Positions 60,683 through 64,000 of a DNA stretch of 64,000 nucleotides are shown here, one piece after another. A model generated the notes under the pieces. That model did not search any database, was not told the origin of the DNA, and saw only the letters and a list, made by a program, of their open reading frames with translations. The stretch comes from Propionispora hippei DSM 15287 (GTDB lineage: Bacteria; Bacillota; Negativicutes; Propionisporales; Propionisporaceae). The stretch's first letter is position 1, and each line of letters starts with the position of its first letter. Where the stretch lies: NCBI RefSeq assembly GCF_900141835.1, contig NZ_FQZD01000011.1:1-64000 (forward strand). Direction: 5' to 3'. A program made the translations under genes and the position numbers.

Positions 60683-62905
60683 ATGATCAGCATGATTATC
60701 GTAACTTTTAATAAACTGGATTATACCAAGCTTTGCATTGACAGTATCAGGCAGCACACTGCGGCAAATTCTTATGAGCTGATTGTCGTTGACAATGGCT
60801 CTACCGATGGTACGGTGGACTGGTTACGGGAGCAGCCGGATCTGCGTGTTATTTGCAACCAGGACAACGCGGGATTTCCGGCGGCTTGTAATCAAGGCAT
60901 CAGGGCGGCGGAAGGTAATCATATTTTACTGCTCAATAATGACACGATTGTCACACCAGGCTGGTTAAGCAATTTATCAGCCTGTTTGTTTAGCGCCGCC
61001 GATATTGGCGCTGTAAGTGCTGTGACCAATTCGTGCTCCAATTTTCAAAATGTTCCCTGCGAATACAGTTGCATGGAAGAATTAATTGCCTTCGCCAGGC
61101 AGATGAATCATGCCGACCCCTCATTATGGGAAGAACGGGAGCGCCTGGTCGGCTATTGCCTGCTTGTCAAAGCGGAGGTTGTGGCGGCGGTCGGTCTGTT
61201 GGATGAAATATTTTCACCGGGAAATTTTGAGGACGACGATTATAGTGTGCGTATCCGGCAGGCAGGCTACCGGATGATTTTGTGCCGAGATGTCTTTATT
61301 CACCATTTCGGCAGTGTTTCGTTTAAAGAGCCGTCGATAAAGTTTACTACGCTGCTGCAAACCAACAAACAGAAATTTATCGAAAAGTGGGGCTACGATC
61401 CCCACAGCCGGCCTTCTTCCCAGGCGGTAGAGGACCCGGTTTTAAAAGGATGGTTTGCTTATCAACATGATGTAAATCATTTCCGGCAGGTGATCCAGGC
61501 GGCGTACCGGAAGTTTTCCTGCCTGGTCAGCCAGGCGGAATTTTCCCTGCTGACCGGCAATTATGAAAAAGCGCTGACCCTGGTTATGCAAGCCGCCGAT
61601 TACGCCCATCACTGCCATCCGGGACTGTTTGCTTCCCACAGGCTGGAAGCTGTTTTGCGGAAAATTGCCGGTAACAGCGAACTGCGGCCGGCCACTCCTT
61701 TGGCGTTGCTGCAGCACCGGACCTCCGGCAAACGCCAGGTGCTGCATGTTTTGAGCCAGGGTTATGCCGCGGTGGGACATACGAAGGTGCTGGAACGCTG
61801 GATGACGGCGGATGCCGGTTCGGTCCATTCGGTATTGGTCACTTTAAACAGTGATACCAATCCTCCCGTCCTGGCTGCAGCGGCGCAGCGTTCCGGCGGC
61901 TGGTACGTGGCTTTGGACAAGATGAATGCATCCCTGTGTCAGAGAGCACTTTTGCTGCGGGACCTGGCTGCTATGTGGGCCGACCTGGTTGTCCTGCATA
62001 TTCATCCCCATGATCCGCTGCCCGCCGTTGCGTTCGGTGCAGCAGGCAAGGTACCGGTAATTTTTGTGAATCATGCCGATCAGGGTTTTACAATTGGCAT
62101 GAGTACAGCCGATCTGGTTGCCGAACATTGGACTTCCGGGCAGTTGATCAGTCAGAACAGGAGAATTTTTCCCCGTTCCTGTATGCTGCCGCTCCCCTTG
62201 GGAGAATTGCCGGAACCCGGCGATAAGCAGGCGGCCAAAAGGGGGTTGGGGATTACTGACAGTCAGTTGGTTTGCCTGACGGTAACCCAGCCTTATCGCG
62301 TGACTGCTTGCGGTGAATATGACTTTATAAAACTATTGAGGAAAATTCATGGCCGGCAACCGGAAACTGTTATGCTGGTCATCGGTATAGCTGAATCGGA
62401 AGAATGGAAACGGCTGCGGGAAGAAAGCAATCAGTGCATCCGCTGTGCCGGTATTCCGGCCGATGCAGCCCTTTATTATAATGCCGCCGACATTTATTTG
62501 GATTCCATACCGCTAGGTGCCCCGGAGGAAGCGCTGGCGGCCGGCGCCAGGGGAATCCCGGTTATCGGGCTGGCCAACTGCATTGCGGAGCAGTTTGACG
62601 GTATTCTGGCAGCGGATGGTATTAAAACACATGTCAATACGGAGGAAGAACTTTTGGCCGGTTTGGACACTTTGCTTACTGACGAGGAATACCGTTTCAC
62701 GGTAAGCCGTAGTTTGCAAAATTCTGTGCGGAACCATTGCTGCCATGGCTGGAACGATCATCTGGAAACATTGTATTCGCTGCTTCCCGCTAAGCATACT
62801 CCGGTCGAGCTTGCTCCAACTGAAACGGTAACTACGGAAAAGCAGGATATTATTTGGTCCTATTTTCAGCACCGGTCCGGTTTGGTTCATTCCCGCTTTA
62901 GCTAA
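60683..62905 (+). CDS. Two-domain glycosyltransferase (GT2 plus GT-B-like)
   Basis: A 740-residue protein. Residues 1-240 are a GT2 GT-A domain (MIIVTFNKLDYTKLCIDSIR, VVDNGSTDGT, LLLNNDTIVTPGW, then EDDDYSVRIRQAGY). A helical linker follows. Residues about 355-720 look like a GT-B fold (VLHVLSQGYAAVGHTKVLER, FVNHADQGF, YYNAADIYLDSIPLGAPEEA). ATG 60683 has AGAGGA 6 nt upstream. It probably builds a surface polysaccharide or decorates flagella; it is followed by another GT2 gene. Confidence 0.82.
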   Translation: MISMIIVTFNKLDYTKLCIDSIRQHTAANSYELIVVDNGSTDGTVDWLREQPDLRVICNQDNAGFPAACNQGIRAAEGNHILLLNNDTIVTPGWLSNLSACLFSAADIGAVSAVTNSCSNFQNVPCEYSCMEELIAFARQMNHADPSLWEERERLVGYCLLVKAEVVAAVGLLDEIFSPGNFEDDDYSVRIRQAGYRMILCRDVFIHHFGSVSFKEPSIKFTTLLQTNKQKFIEKWGYDPHSRPSSQAVEDPVLKGWFAYQHDVNHFRQVIQAAYRKFSCLVSQAEFSLLTGNYEKALTLVMQAADYAHHCHPGLFASHRLEAVLRKIAGNSELRPATPLALLQHRTSGKRQVLHVLSQGYAAVGHTKVLERWMTADAGSVHSVLVTLNSDTNPPVLAAAAQRSGGWYVALDKMNASLCQRALLLRDLAAMWADLVVLHIHPHDPLPAVAFGAAGKVPVIFVNHADQGFTIGMSTADLVAEHWTSGQLISQNRRIFPRSCMLPLPLGELPEPGDKQAAKRGLGITDSQLVCLTVTQPYRVTACGEYDFIKLLRKIHGRQPETVMLVIGIAESEEWKRLREESNQCIRCAGIPADAALYYNAADIYLDSIPLGAPEEALAAGARGIPVIGLANCIAEQFDGILAADGIKTHVNTEEELLAGLDTLLTDEEYRFTVSRSLQNSVRNHCCHGWNDHLETLYSLLPAKHTPVELAPTETVTTEKQDIIWSYFQHRSGLVHSRFS

Positions 62906-62965
62906 TTGGGCAAAACGGAAAGCGGTACAGGCGGGTAGAAGAAGATGAAAACAAGAGAGGTATGT

Positions 62966-64000
62966 ATGAAAACAAGTATTATTATTTGGGCTTGCAACCA
63001 ACTGCAATATCTAACGCAAACTATCGCGAGTATTCGAACTTATACCGAACAGGAAAGCTATGAACTTATTGTTGTGGATGATCATTCGACGGACGGAACC
63101 ACGGGATGGCTTAGCCAGCAGACGGATATAAAAATAATAACCAATGAACCAGACAAGGGTTATGCTGAGGGGTGCAACCAGGCAATTGCCAAGGCCGCAG
63201 GGGAAACCATCGTTCTGCTGGAGAGTGATGTAATCGTAACGCATCACTGGCTGGATAACCTTACCGCTTGCCTGTACAGTGAGCCAGGTATAGGTGCGGT
63301 AGCTCCTGTTACCAATTATGGAGGATATGCGCAGGCCGTACCGGTCAGCTATCAGAGCATCGATGAAATGCACAGCTATACTCAAAAATATAATCTGTCT
63401 AATTCAAGCTGTTGGGAAGAGCGAATTAAGCTTGCAGGGTATTGCCTGGCGGTCAGAAAGACCGTTATCGATTCGGTGGGACTGCTTGACGGAACGTTTA
63501 GTTCAGGCTATCTGCTGGACGATGATTATAGCTTCCGGATCAGAGCAGGAGGCTATAAGCTCATGCTGTGCCGGGATACCTTTGTACACCATGCGGGCGC
63601 GCCGCCGGCAGAGCCGGTTGATTACCGTGATATGCTTAACAAGTTTGCCGCTAAGTGGGGCTTTAATCCGGTATACTCGACTATCATCAGACAGGATATC
63701 GTTAATTTGATTGAAAATCCTAAAACACAGGCTATTGTCGTTTTGGAGATTGGCTGCGCCTGCGGCGCTACACTGATGAAGATTAAAGACGGCTACCATA
63801 AAGCAAGATTATATGGGATTGAACTCAATGAAAAAGCCGCATTAAGTGCTAAGTTATTTGCCGAGGTAATAGCTGCAGATATTGAAAATACAATATTGCC
63901 GTATCCTAAGGAATATTTTGATTATATAATTTTGGCTGACGTGCTGGAGCATTTGGAAAATCCCTGGCGGGCATTGGAAAACATTAAGGCTTATATTAAG
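62966..64000 (+). CDS. GT2 glycosyltransferase fused to a methyltransferase, cut by window edge
   Basis: The frame is open from ATG 62966 (AGAGAGG 5 nt upstream) to the last base, 345 codons, without a stop. Residues 1-230 are a GT2 domain closely similar in layout to the previous gene (VVDDHSTDGTTGWL, VLLESDVIVTHHWL, LLDDDYSFRIRAGGY). From about residue 257 a class I methyltransferase starts (VVLEIGCACGATLMKIK, later LADVLEHLENPWRALENIK). The domain after that is outside the window. Together with the previous gene it forms a glycan-building unit. Confidence 0.85.
   Translation, partial: MKTSIIIWACNQLQYLTQTIASIRTYTEQESYELIVVDDHSTDGTTGWLSQQTDIKIITNEPDKGYAEGCNQAIAKAAGETIVLLESDVIVTHHWLDNLTACLYSEPGIGAVAPVTNYGGYAQAVPVSYQSIDEMHSYTQKYNLSNSSCWEERIKLAGYCLAVRKTVIDSVGLLDGTFSSGYLLDDDYSFRIRAGGYKLMLCRDTFVHHAGAPPAEPVDYRDMLNKFAAKWGFNPVYSTIIRQDIVNLIENPKTQAIVVLEIGCACGATLMKIKDGYHKARLYGIELNEKAALSAKLFAEVIAADIENTILPYPKEYFDYIILADVLEHLENPWRALENIKAYIK

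Noticed and set aside
1-64000. CRISPR arrays, tRNA or rRNA genes, prophage
   Set aside because: No regularly spaced direct repeats, no cloverleaf with CCA end and no phage structural genes were seen.

Overview
The window looks like chromosome of an anaerobic, diderm, low-GC Firmicute of the Negativicutes, most likely the Sporomusa/Pelosinus group (Sporomusaceae). The basis is the mix of features. Firmicute-type elements include a tryptophan T-box leader, strong GGAGG ribosome sites, bacterial dynamin and SIS/PTS sugar genes. Outer-membrane features are a TonB-dependent receptor and a PagL-like lipid A deacylase. Anaerobe-type enzymes are a glycyl-radical enzyme with its activase and a cysteine desulfidase. 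The genus is inference; no rRNA or tRNA gene is present to anchor it.

Layout. 1-2.1 kb is an AT-rich accessory patch: the end of an IS256-type transposase, three orphan small genes and a decayed LysR gene. 2.2-8 kb holds a DUF1254/DUF1214 protein, an MFS pump divergent from a TetR repressor with three operator-like repeats, and a TonB receptor with a palindrome pair upstream. 8.3-10.1 kb is a Trp T-box and trpB2. 11.9-19.9 kb is an N-acetylgalactosamine/galactosamine utilisation locus: GntR regulator, decayed EIIB, EIIA-EIIB-EIIC-EIID, deacetylase, tagatose-bisphosphate aldolase subunit and AgaS isomerase. A 12-bp operator-like palindrome recurs three times in it. 20.2-23.9 kb is a tandem double dynamin. 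25.1-26.9 kb is an alkylation-repair operon (adaA-ogt-alkA). 27-31 kb has an oxalate decarboxylase remnant, a catalase, a MarR regulator and a QueG-like iron-sulfur protein.

33.5-36.6 kb pairs a sigma-54 activator that has a cysteine-rich sensor with a cysteine desulfidase gene behind a textbook -24/-12 promoter. 36.7-41 kb holds a diguanylate cyclase, PagL, cyclopropane fatty acid synthase and a HAD phosphatase. 41-52 kb holds an amino-acid exporter with a LysR regulator, DUF169, a flavin/PLP-type small oxidoreductase, an MFS protein, a heterodimeric ABC exporter, a methyltransferase and an SfsA-DUF123 fusion. 52-57 kb, on the minus strand, is an MFS transporter plus an isethionate-lyase-type glycyl-radical enzyme and activase, with a promoter and a terminator-like hairpin in its leader. 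The window ends with Hsp20 and two GT2 glycosyltransferases, the last running off the edge.

The most notable feature not explained by genes is a family of inverted-repeat elements of about 100-170 bp (31.9, 33.4, 44.4, 45.1, 58.4 and 58.8 kb, with a solo remnant at 50.1 kb). They sit just behind genes, and two or three of them appear to provide the stop codon. One pair brackets an unlisted 38-residue Gln/Lys/Asn-rich gene. Other candidates for new biology are the islA leader, the sigma-54 control of cysteine catabolism and the double palindrome around marR.
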